From: an uncultured Bacteroidaceae bacterium
Lineage (GTDB): Bacteria; Bacteroidota; Bacteroidia; Bacteroidales; Bacteroidaceae
Direction: 5' to 3'
DNA length: 52,808 nucleotides
Assembly (NCBI GenBank): GCA_905235525.1
Contig: CAJOLW010000015.1
Span: 1 to 52,808 of the forward strand
Part shown: positions 44,106-52,808 of the stretch, piece by piece
How the letters are laid out: the number at the start of each line of letters is the position of its first letter
How positions within the stretch are numbered: position 1 is the stretch's first letter
Notes under the pieces: generated by a model
What the model was told of the DNA's origin: nothing
The model's input: only the letters and a program-made list of their open reading frames with translations
Database searches by the model: none
Position numbers and translations under genes: made by a program

Positions 44106-46049
44106 ATGATAAAGATTACTTTTCCTGACAATTCCGTGCGCGAGTATGAGGCTGGCGTGACGGGCTTAGAGATTGCCGAGAGCATCAGCCAGCGACTGGC
44201 ACAGGACGTGATTGCCTGTGGTGTGAACGGCGAGACGACAGAGTTGAACCGCCCCATCAATGAGGACGCAACGATTGCACTGTACAAGTTTGAGGATGCT
44301 GAAGGCAAGCATGCTTTCTGGCACACCTCGGCTCACCTCATGGCTGAGGCGATTGAGGAGTTGTGGCCCGGCACACAGTTCGGCATCGGTCCTGCCATCG
44401 AGAACGGCTTCTACTACGACGTGATGCCACCTGAGGGCGTGAAGTTGAGCGACAGCGACTTCCCCAAGATTGAGAAGAAGATGCAGGAATTGCAGCAGAA
44501 GAAGGAGGCGCTGGTGCGCAAGGACATCTCGAAGAAGGACGTGATGGAACTCTTCGCTTCGAAGGGTCAAAGTTATAAGAATGAGTTGATTGCCGAGTTG
44601 GAGGATGGTAAGATCACCACTTACACACAGGGCAACTACATCGACCTCTGTAAAGGTCCTCACTTGATGACGACCGCCCCCATCAAGGCTTTCAAACTGC
44701 TCTCGTTGGCTGCAGCCTACTGGCGTGGCGATGAAAAGCGACCTATGATGACCCGTATCTACGGTATCTCCTTCCCCAAGAAGAAGATGCTCGACGAGTA
44801 TCTGGTGGCTCTGGAAGAAGCCAAAAAGCGCGACCACCGCAAGATTGGCAAGGAGATGGAATTGTTCATGTTCTCCGAGCGTGTGGGTAAGGGTCTGCCT
44901 ATGTGGCTGCCCAAGGGAACTGCCGTGCGCATCCGCTTGCAGGACTTCTTGCGCAAAATTCAGAAGCGTTATGGCTACCAAGAGGTTATCACTCCACACA
45001 TCGGTGGCAAGAACCTCTATGTGACTTCTGGTCACTATGCCCACTACGGCAAGGATTCTTTCCAACCCATTCAGACGCCAGAGGAAGGCGAAGAGTATCT
45101 GTTGAAGCCAATGAACTGCCCTCACCACTGTGAGATTTTTGCATGGCAGCCACGTTCTTACAAAGACCTCCCCTTCCGCTGTGCAGAGTTCGGCACAGTG
45201 TACCGTTATGAGCAGTCGGGCGAATTGCACGGACTGACCCGTGTGCGCTCGTTCACTCAGGACGATGCCCACATCTTCTGCCGCCCCGACCAAGTGAAGG
45301 ATGAGTTCCTGCGTGTGATGGACATCATCAACATCATCTTCAAGGCACTCGACTTCAAGGAGTATGAGGCACAGATTTCACTCCGTGACCCTGACGACAA
45401 AGAGAAATACATTGGCTCTGACGAGGTGTGGGAACAGGCACAGAACGCCATCATAGAGGCTTGTGCAGAGAAGGGGCTGAACACTCGCACCGAATTGGGC
45501 GAGGCTGCCTTCTATGGTCCTAAACTCGACTTCATGATCAAGGATGCACTGGGTCGCCGTTGGCAGTTGGGTACCATTCAGGTCGATTACAACCTGCCAG
45601 AGCGTTTCCAACTCGAATATACAGGTGCCGACAACCAGAAGCACCGCCCTGTGATGATTCACCGTGCCCCATTCGGCTCGATGGAACGCTTCATCGCAGT
45701 GCTCATTGAGCATACCGCCGGACACTTCCCTCTTTGGCTCACACCCGACCAAGTGGTGGTGCTGCCTATCTCAGAGAAGTTCAACGACTATGCCCAGCAG
45801 GTGGCTGCCACGCTGAACGCACAAGACGTACGCACCATCGTGGACGACCGCAACGAGAAGATCGGCAGAAAGATTCGCGACAACGAAATCAAGCACATCC
45901 CCTACATGCTTGTGGTGGGTGAAAAAGAGTCTGCCGACGGCACCGTAAATGTCAGAAAACAAGGCACTCAGCAGCAAGAAACGATGAAAATCGAGGAATT
46001 TGCCAAAAAAATCCAAGAAGAAGTCCGTCAAATGACAGAAAATTTCTAA
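44106..46049 (+). CDS. thrS: Threonyl-tRNA synthetase
   Basis: This class II synthetase of 647 residues has the N-terminal TGS domain (about 1-60), the editing domain with HTSAH at 73-77 and the later C-x-x-x-H (CKGPH), and the catalytic core with the zinc-binding [10 protein letters not shown] and the motif 2 arginine loop [40 protein letters not shown] is motif 3; the anticodon-binding domain is complete. It charges tRNA-Thr and removes misattached Ser. Confidence 0.97.
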   Translation: MIKITFPDNSVREYEAGVTGLEIAESISQRLAQDVIACGVNGETTELNRPINEDATIALYKFEDAEGKHAFWHTSAHLMAEAIEELWPGTQFGIGPAIENGFYYDVMPPEGVKLSDSDFPKIEKKMQELQQKKEALVRKDISKKDVMELFASKGQSYKNELIAELEDGKITTYTQGNYIDLCKGPHLMTTAPIKAFKLLSLAAAYWRGDEKRPMMTRIYGISFPKKKMLDEYLVALEEAKKRDHRKIGKEMELFMFSERVGKGLPMWLPKGTAVRIRLQDFLRKIQKRYGYQEVITPHIGGKNLYVTSGHYAHYGKDSFQPIQTPEEGEEYLLKPMNCPHHCEIFAWQPRSYKDLPFRCAEFGTVYRYEQSGELHGLTRVRSFTQDDAHIFCRPDQVKDEFLRVMDIINIIFKALDFKEYEAQISLRDPDDKEKYIGSDEVWEQAQNAIIEACAEKGLNTRTELGEAAFYGPKLDFMIKDALGRRWQLGTIQVDYNLPERFQLEYTGADNQKHRPVMIHRAPFGSMERFIAVLIEHTAGHFPLWLTPDQVVVLPISEKFNDYAQQVAATLNAQDVRTIVDDRNEKIGRKIRDNEIKHIPYMLVVGEKESADGTVNVRKQGTQQQETMKIEEFAKKIQEEVRQMTENF

Positions 46050-46054
46050 ATAAT

Positions 46055-46085
46055 TTTGTCAATTCCCCGATTTGCACTACCTTTG
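46055..46085 (+). promoter_or_regulatory. Promoter of infC-rpmI-rplT
   Basis: TTTG at 46055-46058, exactly 19 bp and TACCTTTG at 46078-46085: a textbook Bacteroidota promoter starting six bases after the thrS stop; start codon about 65 bp downstream. Confidence 0.75.
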
Positions 46086-46150
46086 CAGCCGGAATTCAAA
46101 AAAACAATAAAAACTTAACTTAACACATACCGAAGGAACAAGCCAACCGA

Positions 46151-46828
46151 ATGAAAGGTGACAACAAAAAACAACAGTACAGGGTCAACGAACAGATCCG
46201 TGTACCCGAAGTGAGAATTGTAGGCGACGGAATTGAATCTACCGTGATGCCAACCCGTGAAGCACTACGTCTCGCAGAAGACAAGGAAGTAGATCTCGTG
46301 GAAATCTCTCCTAATGCGCAACCTCCGGTATGCCGACTCATCGACTACTCCAAGTTCCTCTACCAACAGAAGAAGAAAGCAAAGGAACTGAAGGCAAAGC
46401 AGGTGAAGGTCGAAGTGAAGGAAATCCGTTTTGGCCCCCAGACAGGTGATGCCGATTACGCCTTCAAACTCAAGCACGCACAGGAATTCCTGACTGATGG
46501 CAACAAAGTGAAGGCATACGTGTTCTTCAAAGGACGCTCCATCGTGTTCAAGGAACAGGGCGAGGTACTCCTCCTCCGTTTCGCGAACGATCTTGAGGAA
46601 CTGGCAAAGGTAGAGAGCATGCCATCATTGGAAGGCAAGAAGATGTTCCTCACCCTCGCTCCCAAGAAGGCAGGTGCTCCGAAGAAGAGCCAGCAACGCC
46701 GCGACAATGAGGCAGCCGAGGCTGCAGCAAAGGCAGAGGCGAAAGCCAAGAAAGAGGCTGAAGGTCCCAACCCCAATAGCCCATTCGCAGGGCTGGCTGA
46801 GAAACTGGCAGCAAAAGAAGAAGAATAG
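46151..46828 (+). CDS. infC: Translation initiation factor IF-3
   Basis: This 225-residue protein has both IF-3 domains: the N-terminal [18 protein letters not shown] and [20 protein letters not shown], and the C-terminal [20 protein letters not shown] charged, low-complexity tail of about 45 residues follows the usual end. The start is a normal ATG rather than the AUU of enterics. IF-3 guards start-codon choice and ribosome splitting. Confidence 0.96.
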   Translation: MKGDNKKQQYRVNEQIRVPEVRIVGDGIESTVMPTREALRLAEDKEVDLVEISPNAQPPVCRLIDYSKFLYQQKKKAKELKAKQVKVEVKEIRFGPQTGDADYAFKLKHAQEFLTDGNKVKAYVFFKGRSIVFKEQGEVLLLRFANDLEELAKVESMPSLEGKKMFLTLAPKKAGAPKKSQQRRDNEAAEAAAKAEAKAKKEAEGPNPNSPFAGLAEKLAAKEEE

Positions 46829-46889
46829 AAGTGCGTAACGCCTGGTATATGCGTTGCCACACATTATTAATTATTAAACAAACAAAAAA
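46829..46889. other. Spacer between infC and rpmI
   Basis: Sixty-one bases without a terminator; infC and rpmI are probably cotranscribed. Confidence 0.4.
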
Positions 46890-47087
46890 ATGCCAAAAAT
46901 TAAAACTAAGTCCGCTGCAAAGAAGCGTTTCACGCTTACTGGAACAGGCAAGATCAAGCGTCAGCACGCTTATCACAGTCACATTTTGACGAAGAAGACG
47001 AAGAAGCAGAAGAGAAATCTCGATCACAGCACGATTGTCGTAAAGGCTAACCGTAAGCAGGTGCTTGACTGCCTCGCACTCCGTTAA
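46890..47087 (+). CDS. rpmI: 50S ribosomal protein L35
   Basis: This 65-residue basic protein has the L35 pattern: [20 protein letters not shown], then [16 protein letters not shown]. Usual middle gene of the infC operon. Confidence 0.97.
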   Translation: MPKIKTKSAAKKRFTLTGTGKIKRQHAYHSHILTKKTKKQKRNLDHSTIVVKANRKQVLDCLALR

Positions 47088-47196
47088 TTTCAGTAAGTAA
47101 TCAACAAAAAGTTTAATCGAATCGTTAGCCACAAAGAAAAAAGAGAGAAAGGAAAAATTTCACTTTCTACGCTAACATTCAAAAAGCAAAAAAATT

Positions 47197-47541
47197 ATGC
47201 CAAGATCAGTAAATCATGTTGCATCACGCGCTCGCCGCAAGAAGATATTGAAGCGCGTAAAGGGTCAGTTCGGCGCTCGCAAGAACGTTTGGACCGTTGC
47301 CAAAAACGCCTATGAGAAGGGTCTCACCTACGCATTTGCAGACCGTCGTCGCAAGAAGCGCGAGTTCCGTTCTCTCTGGATTCAGCGTATCAACGCTGCC
47401 GCTCGTGCCGAGGGTCTTTCTTACTCACAGTTCATCGGCGCTCTCCACAAGGCAGGCATCGACCTCAACCGCAAGACACTTGCATACCTCGCTGTACACA
47501 ACGCAGAGGCATTCAAGGCCATCGTAGAGAAGGTAAAGTAA
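47197..47541 (+). CDS. rplT: 50S ribosomal protein L20
   Basis: This 114-residue protein has the L20 pattern: [26 protein letters not shown]-like [10 protein letters not shown], and [20 protein letters not shown]. In other bacteria L20 represses its own operon; whether it does here cannot be seen. A strong terminator follows within 30 bp. Confidence 0.97.
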   Translation: MPRSVNHVASRARRKKILKRVKGQFGARKNVWTVAKNAYEKGLTYAFADRRRKKREFRSLWIQRINAAARAEGLSYSQFIGALHKAGIDLNRKTLAYLAVHNAEAFKAIVEKVK

Positions 47542-47570
47542 ACAACATTTCGTTTCAGAAGAAACCATAA

Positions 47571-47616
47571 AGGGCGTGCAATCCCATGTGACGGATTGCA
47601 CGCCCTACTTGTTTTT
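47571..47616 (+). terminator. Terminator of the infC operon
   Basis: A perfect 14-bp stem (47571-47584 with 47593-47606), then ACTTGTTTTT. Confidence 0.85.
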
Positions 47617-47642
47617 AAAAAGCAAAAAAAATCCTGTTTTTC

Positions 47643-47673
47643 TTTGTATTGTCCTCACTTAATCGTACCTTTG
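47643..47673 (+). promoter_or_regulatory. Promoter of the structured RNA
   Basis: TTTG at 47643-47646, exactly 19 bp and TACCTTTG at 47666-47673; the same strength of match as the infC promoter. No Shine-Dalgarno or gene follows for about 340 bp. Confidence 0.75.
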
Positions 47674-47679
47674 CAATCA

Positions 47680-47990
47680 AGTACTGCCAAACCGTCGTAA
47701 ACGACGCTTGCCACAAGACAAGAATCCCTGAGTGCAGGGTGGCGGCACGAACATTCGGAACAAAAAATTACAGCATTAATGTTGTTGGTAATATCTGGGA
47801 ACCTAGGAAATTCTGAAGATATTATACTGTTATACGACGAGTTAATGCCTATGCGATAGCGTAGGCACAACTTATCAGACAGTATAGGCTATTCCTAGGG
47901 CCTCCAGATATGGGTAAGTTAGCGTGTCCTACGCTATTCCCATCTCTGGAGGTCTTGCATAGGGGCAGCCTATAAACATGCCGATGACGA
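47680..47990 (+). ncRNA. Bacteroidales-1 type RNA (6S RNA homologue)
   Basis: A good promoter, a place directly after rplT and about 300 bases without a gene match the Bacteroidales-1 RNA motif, described as a promoter-started RNA often downstream of L20 and later proposed as the 6S RNA of this group. Helices visible: GTCGT/ACGAC (47694-47705), CCCT/AGGG (47726-47739), ATATCT/AGATAT (47791-47822), TATACTGT/ACAGTATA (47823-47886) around the hairpin GCCTATGC/GCGTAGGC, and TATAGGCT/AGCCTATA (47883-47974) around the long arm CCTCCAGA/TCTGGAGG. The last two helices share TATA, so they compete. The 3' end is unsure because no U run follows. 6S RNA binds RNA polymerase and tunes it to growth phase. 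Confidence 0.65.
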
Positions 47991-48017
47991 GTGTGCTGCC
48001 TAAATCTATCGTATTCT

Positions 48018-51000
48018 ATGCTTATAGACAACAAGGTGGATCGCTATCCCGAAGACGGGCTTGGCATTAAGACCGTATGGGACTTTATCAATCTGTATTC
48101 AGGTCTGCAATCAGGACAGAAAGGTTCGCTCGATATTGTAACGGGCTACTTCACCATTCGTGCCCTCAGCAAACTCTATCGGGAACTGCCAGAAGAGGAT
48201 GAGTTTCGTATTGTTTCTTCAGAGATGGTGCGTGAAGAGAAACAAATGGAGGACATCAAGGATTTGCTGAACGGTGACTTCACCATCGATACGACCCTCC
48301 AACTGGACGAGTATGCTAAGGAAGCCAAAGCCTTCTTGGAGCGTAACTCTGTACAGATACGTGCCATTGCCAATGCCTTCTGCCATGCCAAGGTCTATAC
48401 TTTCAGAAACAACATCGCCCAAAACAATGGCTACTATCTCACAGGAAGTAGTAATCTGACCGATGCAGGTTTGGGATTGAAGCCAACATCGAATGTGGAA
48501 TTGACCATCGGTGATTCTGTCAACAAAGCGAACTCGGACTACAAGGAAGTGTGTCGTTGGTTTGAAGATATCTGGAAGACAGCAAAGGAAAACATACAAG
48601 ACCCAGACAATCCAAAGGCAGAAACAATCAGCGTGAAGAACTACTTCATCCGTATGATAGAAGAGTATTTCCGCAAATATACGCCAGAAGAAATCTACTA
48701 CAAGATACTCTATGAGATATTCAGGGCAGACTTCGACTTTGAGGACTTGTCCATAGAACATCGGCAGGATATGTCGCTGTTGCAGACAAGCGAGATATGG
48801 CGCACATTGTTTAACTATCAGCAAAAAGGTGTTATTTCTCTCATCAAGATGCTCCGAAAGTATAATGGTGCCATCCTTGCTGATGCCGTAGGCTTGGGAA
48901 AGACGTTTTCCGCTTTAGCCGTTATCAAGTTCTTCCAGATACAAGGCTACACCACCCTCCTGCTTTGTCCCAAAAAGTTGCAACAAAACTGGACGCAATA
49001 TCTGAAAGGAGCAGGCTCTCGATTTGACAATGACCGTTTTGATTATCAAGTGCGCTTTCATACAGACTTGCAGAACGAACGCCTTCAGAACAATTATGAC
49101 ACCTACAAACTCGACTATCTGCAACGGCGTGAGAAATTGCTGATTGTAATAGACGAGAGCCACAACCTACGCAACGAAAAGTCAAGCCGTTATCATGATC
49201 TGTTAGATAACCTTATCAAGGCACAAAGCCGTACAGAAGGACACCAACTGAAAGTCTTGATGCTTTCTGCCACACCTATCAATACGGGACTGAAAGATGT
49301 GAAAGGACAGTTCAACCTGATAGCACGTGGAGAAGATGAAGCCTTTGACTCTGATGATTTTGGGGTAGAGTCGCTTAAAAGTTTGTTTGCCGACTCACAA
49401 CGCAAATATACAGAATGGTGTACAGACCCCAACCGAACGATTGGCAGTTTTATAGCCAAACTCTCACCCAAGTTCTTCAATCTAACAGACAAGTTGATTG
49501 TGGCACGCACACGCAAACTCATCGAAAAGACACTGGGTGAGGACATGGGATTCCCAGACAAGCAGAAGCCTCTTAATATCTATAAAGGTGTGGATCACTT
49601 TGGCAAGTACCAAACGACAGATGAAATCTACAAGGCTTTTGAGGAACTGACACTGACTGCCTATCAGCCGAGTCTTTACATTCCAGAGTCGCAACAGAAA
49701 GCCAAGAAAGGAGCACGGAAAGATTGGAACGACAATGTGAACCGTGAACGTTTCCTTGTCAAGATGATGAGTATCCTCTTCATGAAACGCCTTGAGAGTT
49801 CATGGCACTCTTGTATGTTGACCGTGAAGAAAGTGCTCGACGTGCATGAAGAGACCTTGCAGAAAGTGCAGGACTTCGAGCAATTCAAAAAGAACGGGGA
49901 AATAGACATTGATGTGCCAGATGAAGATGAGAACTTCGACACCGACGACCTCTTTACCTTGCGCAAGGGCACCATCAGCCTCAGCGAGATGAAGAATCTG
50001 GGTGGATTCAAGCGTGGATTGCAGCACAATGTGAAATGTCTGAATGAGATATACCTGAGTTTGAAGACCTTTGAAGAGAACTATCGAAAGGGTTTGGAGC
50101 AAGATGAGAAACTGAACGAACTCGAAATGCTGCTCAGAGAGAAGTTGAAGAGTTCCAACAAGAAAATTGTCATCTTCACGGCATACAGCGACACGGCAAA
50201 ATTTCTGTATGACGAACTACAGCAGCGAGGCTTTTCTCATATTGCTGCCGTTTCAGGTTCTGCCATCTACACTTCTGGGCAACAACGCACGAACGACTTT
50301 CAAGAAATCTTGCAGAGTTTCGCCCCGTATAGCAAACTCTACAAGGAAAAGGATTGGAATACACTTTATGATGAGGCTCACCTTGACACAGAGAAATACT
50401 ATGATGCGGAAAAACGCCAATGGCGAGTGCCCTATTCCATCTGGGAGCAGTTGATCAAAGCGAAAGAACCTGCTGTCGCCAGATTGCTGGATGACCACAT
50501 TGACATCTTGATTGCCTCCGATTGTCTATCTGAAGGTCAGAACCTGCAAGATGCCGACATGCAGGTGAACTACGACATCCATTGGAACCCCGTTCGCTTG
50601 ATACAACGATTCGGACGTATTGACCGTATTGGCTCTCCCAACCAACTGATTCAATGTGTCAACTTCTGGCCAGCCAAGTCGTTTGAAGAGTATCTGAATT
50701 TAGAGTCACGCATCATGAACCGCATGGTCATCATGAACTTGACTGGTGCTGAAACACAGCAACTGAACGACGAATACATGCAGATGGAGAAAGATAATCC
50801 ACTCATTGACAAGAATGCAGACCGCTTGCTGGCAGAATTGCAGACCAACAGCATTAGCGACATCGAATCTCCTCAGACGCTTTCACTGAAAGATTTTTCA
50901 CTCGAAGTATATCGTCAAGACTTGCTCGACTACTTTGAGCAATACAAACAACAACTGGAACGTATGCCTAATGGCATCTTCACAGGTTTCCGCAACGAAG

Positions 51001-51431
51001 ACCCCATTTTCGGGAAAATACCTGAAAGCCTGGTGGCTGTTGTCGGCTATCCTAAACGAGAACATGGAAGTACTGAGCGTTATCGTGAAATCTACCTGAT
51101 GTGCCAACCTGCCGACAAGTCACAAGTTCCCGCCTTCACAGAAATGAACCGTGCGGAAATACTCGACTTCCTCCGCAAGAACAAGCGTGGGGAACGATAT
51201 GTGCCAGATTGGATAGAGAAGCCACAAAGCGAACGGTTGGCAAAACTTTCGGCCATCGTGCAGCAATGGATGGAAGATAAGGTACCTCAACAAGCCACTA
51301 ATGCCATCCTGCAGATTGCCCAGTCACGCAAGGGAATAAACCTCGGCGACAAAAAGAAAGGTGTCAGATTGGAAGATAAGTTCAAGAAAGAAAACTTTGA
51401 CCTTATAGCATGGATGTATGCAAGCAAGTAA
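48018..51431 (+). CDS. PLD-like nuclease/SNF2-type helicase of a defence locus
   Basis: This 1,137-residue protein starts with a phospholipase D-like part (HAK at 123-125, GSSN at 143-146), then a superfamily 2 helicase: Walker A DAVGLGKT at 289-296, DESH at 379-382, SATP from 418, and the second lobe with IFTAYSDTAKFLYDEL (about 716) and QRFGRIDRIG (863-872). Such proteins occur in restriction-like and phage-defence loci beside DNA methyltransferases, as here. The ATG at 48018 is preferred to a GTG at 47991. The gene begins right after the structured RNA with no terminator or clear promoter in between. Confidence 0.85.
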   Translation: MLIDNKVDRYPEDGLGIKTVWDFINLYSGLQSGQKGSLDIVTGYFTIRALSKLYRELPEEDEFRIVSSEMVREEKQMEDIKDLLNGDFTIDTTLQLDEYAKEAKAFLERNSVQIRAIANAFCHAKVYTFRNNIAQNNGYYLTGSSNLTDAGLGLKPTSNVELTIGDSVNKANSDYKEVCRWFEDIWKTAKENIQDPDNPKAETISVKNYFIRMIEEYFRKYTPEEIYYKILYEIFRADFDFEDLSIEHRQDMSLLQTSEIWRTLFNYQQKGVISLIKMLRKYNGAILADAVGLGKTFSALAVIKFFQIQGYTTLLLCPKKLQQNWTQYLKGAGSRFDNDRFDYQVRFHTDLQNERLQNNYDTYKLDYLQRREKLLIVIDESHNLRNEKSSRYHDLLDNLIKAQSRTEGHQLKVLMLSATPINTGLKDVKGQFNLIARGEDEAFDSDDFGVESLKSLFADSQRKYTEWCTDPNRTIGSFIAKLSPKFFNLTDKLIVARTRKLIEKTLGEDMGFPDKQKPLNIYKGVDHFGKYQTTDEIYKAFEELTLTAYQPSLYIPESQQKAKKGARKDWNDNVNRERFLVKMMSILFMKRLESSWHSCMLTVKKVLDVHEETLQKVQDFEQFKKNGEIDIDVPDEDENFDTDDLFTLRKGTISLSEMKNLGGFKRGLQHNVKCLNEIYLSLKTFEENYRKGLEQDEKLNELEMLLREKLKSSNKKIVIFTAYSDTAKFLYDELQQRGFSHIAAVSGSAIYTSGQQRTNDFQEILQSFAPYSKLYKEKDWNTLYDEAHLDTEKYYDAEKRQWRVPYSIWEQLIKAKEPAVARLLDDHIDILIASDCLSEGQNLQDADMQVNYDIHWNPVRLIQRFGRIDRIGSPNQLIQCVNFWPAKSFEEYLNLESRIMNRMVIMNLTGAETQQLNDEYMQMEKDNPLIDKNADRLLAELQTNSISDIESPQTLSLKDFSLEVYRQDLLDYFEQYKQQLERMPNGIFTGFRNEDPIFGKIPESLVAVVGYPKREHGSTERYREIYLMCQPADKSQVPAFTEMNRAEILDFLRKNKRGERYVPDWIEKPQSERLAKLSAIVQQWMEDKVPQQATNAILQIAQSRKGINLGDKKKGVRLEDKFKKENFDLIAWMYASK

Positions 51432-51458
51432 GTAACTAACCACAAAATCGATAAAAAC

Positions 51459-52808
51459 ATGAAAGAAATACTGAGACAATTCATTGACAAACCGCTGTTT
51501 GATGCGTGTGCATCACTGCTTCATCATCTACATATCACCTTCAATGAAGTGACACGCACCCCTATTCCCTTTGAGGGGCTGTATCGCTATCCTTTAACCA
51601 AAACCCTAAAGGAAATTCTGCCCAAAGTGGAGAGCACCTATTTCATTGGAACGATTGATGAATCCTCTTTGTCTGGTCATGCCACCCACAAAAATGAACG
51701 TGAAGTGACCGCTAAAGCCTTGGAGGGCAAGTATGTGGGCATGATGGTCTTTGCTGTGGAATTTCGCGAGCATGAGACGCTGACAAGGACAGAGATGGCG
51801 ACACTGACTCGTGGGTTCAATCGCATTGCTTCCGCTCAACCAGTGGTGTTGCTGATGAAGCAAGGTGTACAACTGGCATTGGCAACCTGTGAACGTGGAG
51901 ACTATCAACAATTGTGGCGAGATGGTGAGAAACTGGGCAAAGTGAGCATGCTCCGTGGCATCAACTGCCAACTACCTCACAGAGGGCATATTGACATATT
52001 GGAATCAATAGGAGACAAAGCCTATCCTACCTTCGAAGAACTCTACAAGCATTGGATACAGGTGTTTAACTCTGAGTTACTTACCAAAAAGTTTTATGGC
52101 GAACTCAGTGACTGGTATGCGTGGGCGGTACAAGTTGTGCGTTTTCCGAACGACCTTACGACCGATACGGATGACGACAAATTTAACCACGAGAGTTGCA
52201 TCCGTCTTATCACCCGTCTCATCTTCGTGTGGTTCCTCAAACAGAAGCACCTTATTCCTGAAGAGTTCTTCGACGAGCGGTACATTAAAGACCACTTCAT
52301 CGATGAGTTTAATCCCCACGACCGCAGGAACTTACTTTATAACTCGGAGGAAAGCAAGTACTATCGGCTTATCTTGCAGAACCTCTTCTTTGCGATGCTC
52401 AACTGCCCCATCGTTGCAGAGGGTAAGGAAACGCCGAACAATCGCCGTTTCCGTGGCGTTTTCCAAAAAGGCTATTTACGCGATGGTTATAACGTGAACA
52501 ACCAGATGCGCTATAAGGCAGACTTCAAGGAAGGTGGCGCAGACGAGTTCGTGCAGATGGCAAACAGTCATGTACCGTTCCTCAATGGCGGCTTGTTCGA
52601 CTGTTTGGACAAGAAGCCTGAGAAACTCTATTACGACGGATTCTCTGAAAGAAAGGAGTCGCTTGAACAACTCTATCTTCCTGACTGGCTTTTCTTTGGT
52701 GATGAGGTGGGACGTAGCATAGACCTTTCACAGTGGTATGGTGACAACAACAAGAAAAGCGTATCGGCACGAGGCATTATCGACATCTTGAAACGGTATA
52801 ACTTCACC
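51459..52808 (+). CDS. Large Eco57I-type DNA methyltransferase, N-terminal 450 residues
   Basis: The frame runs from the ATG at 51459 and is open at the window end. No methylase catalytic motif is reached yet, but FLNGGLFDCLD (about 369-379) and ILKRYNFT at the edge are the phrases that precede the SAM-binding core in Eco57I/type IIG and PglX-like methyltransferases; the family usually runs beyond 1,000 residues. The N-terminal part (EGKYVGMMVFAVEFREHE, KVSMLRGINCQLPHRGHID) is probably a DNA-recognition or nuclease module that I cannot name. It follows the helicase by 27 bases. The partners suggest BREX-like, type IIG-like or another modification-based defence. Confidence 0.75.
   Translation, partial: MKEILRQFIDKPLFDACASLLHHLHITFNEVTRTPIPFEGLYRYPLTKTLKEILPKVESTYFIGTIDESSLSGHATHKNEREVTAKALEGKYVGMMVFAVEFREHETLTRTEMATLTRGFNRIASAQPVVLLMKQGVQLALATCERGDYQQLWRDGEKLGKVSMLRGINCQLPHRGHIDILESIGDKAYPTFEELYKHWIQVFNSELLTKKFYGELSDWYAWAVQVVRFPNDLTTDTDDDKFNHESCIRLITRLIFVWFLKQKHLIPEEFFDERYIKDHFIDEFNPHDRRNLLYNSEESKYYRLILQNLFFAMLNCPIVAEGKETPNNRRFRGVFQKGYLRDGYNVNNQMRYKADFKEGGADEFVQMANSHVPFLNGGLFDCLDKKPEKLYYDGFSERKESLEQLYLPDWLFFGDEVGRSIDLSQWYGDNNKKSVSARGIIDILKRYNFT

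Noticed and set aside
44166-45293. 375-codon frame antisense to thrS
   Set aside because: Lies wholly inside a certain synthetase gene and is made of repeated leucine/histidine shadow codons.
47680-47990. tmRNA or RNase P RNA
   Set aside because: No tRNA-like ends, tag frame or RNase P core (GAGGAAAGTC type) is present.

Overview
The window looks like a chromosome segment of a Bacteroidales bacterium, most likely Prevotellaceae. Reasons: promoters fit the Bacteroidota pattern TTTG-N19..21-TAnnTTTG instead of the E. coli -35/-10 pattern; Shine-Dalgarno sites are poor; there is a V/A-type ATPase operon with the DUF2764 subunit, an LptD-like outer-membrane protein, an ECF sigma/anti-sigma pair, and a structured RNA of the Bacteroidales-1 (6S) type just downstream of rplT. 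No tRNA or rRNA gene was found.

Layout. (1) 1-9,700 is an accessory region full of debris: a broken ORF with degenerate hairpin repeats, a small membrane protein, a truncated and frameshifted kinase, phage-like genes (small ORFs, an SGNH hydrolase and a CHB_HEX-type repeat protein), an acyltransferase-3 gene, 3' scraps of a peptide transporter and of a type I restriction subunit, and a three-gene minus-strand set (KilA-N protein, unknown protein, PD-(D/E)XK nuclease) whose last two members each carry one frameshift. (2) 9,700-10,588 has no gene but holds a striking CGACATCG-rich hairpin; a relative lies at 43.6 kb. (3) 10.6-31.6 kb is housekeeping: a secreted nucleoside hydrolase, a secreted protein of unknown function, the ATPase operon E-DUF2764-A-B-D-I-K (minus strand), an M15 peptidase and a Fur-type regulator (plus strand), an SLC13 permease, a glnS-TPR-dapA set (minus), then uxaC, a tRNA methyltransferase and an HD protein (plus). 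Between glnS and uxaC lie a possible small RNA and four palindromes spaced exactly 23 bp apart. (4) 31.6-37.4 kb: LptD-like protein, RuvX, peptide deformylase and a secreted TPR protein, several preceded by short AT-rich spacer repeats. (5) 37.4-43.3 kb holds two minus-strand envelope-signalling operons: BlaI repressor/M56 peptidase/unknown lipoprotein, and ECF sigma/anti-sigma/unknown secreted protein. (6) 44.1-47.6 kb: thrS, infC, rpmI, rplT. (7) From 47.7 kb: the Bacteroidales-1/6S-type RNA, then with no visible terminator a PLD-helicase and a large Eco57I-type DNA methyltransferase that runs off the window, probably the start of a restriction or phage-defence locus.

How the parts work together: the ATPase operon makes one ion-translocating complex; infC-rpmI-rplT is the usual translation operon; the BlaI/M56 and sigma/anti-sigma sets are two complete sensor-to-transcription circuits; the helicase and methyltransferase probably act as one DNA-modifying defence machine. 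Gene identities come from motifs remembered and read in the translations; no database search was possible.
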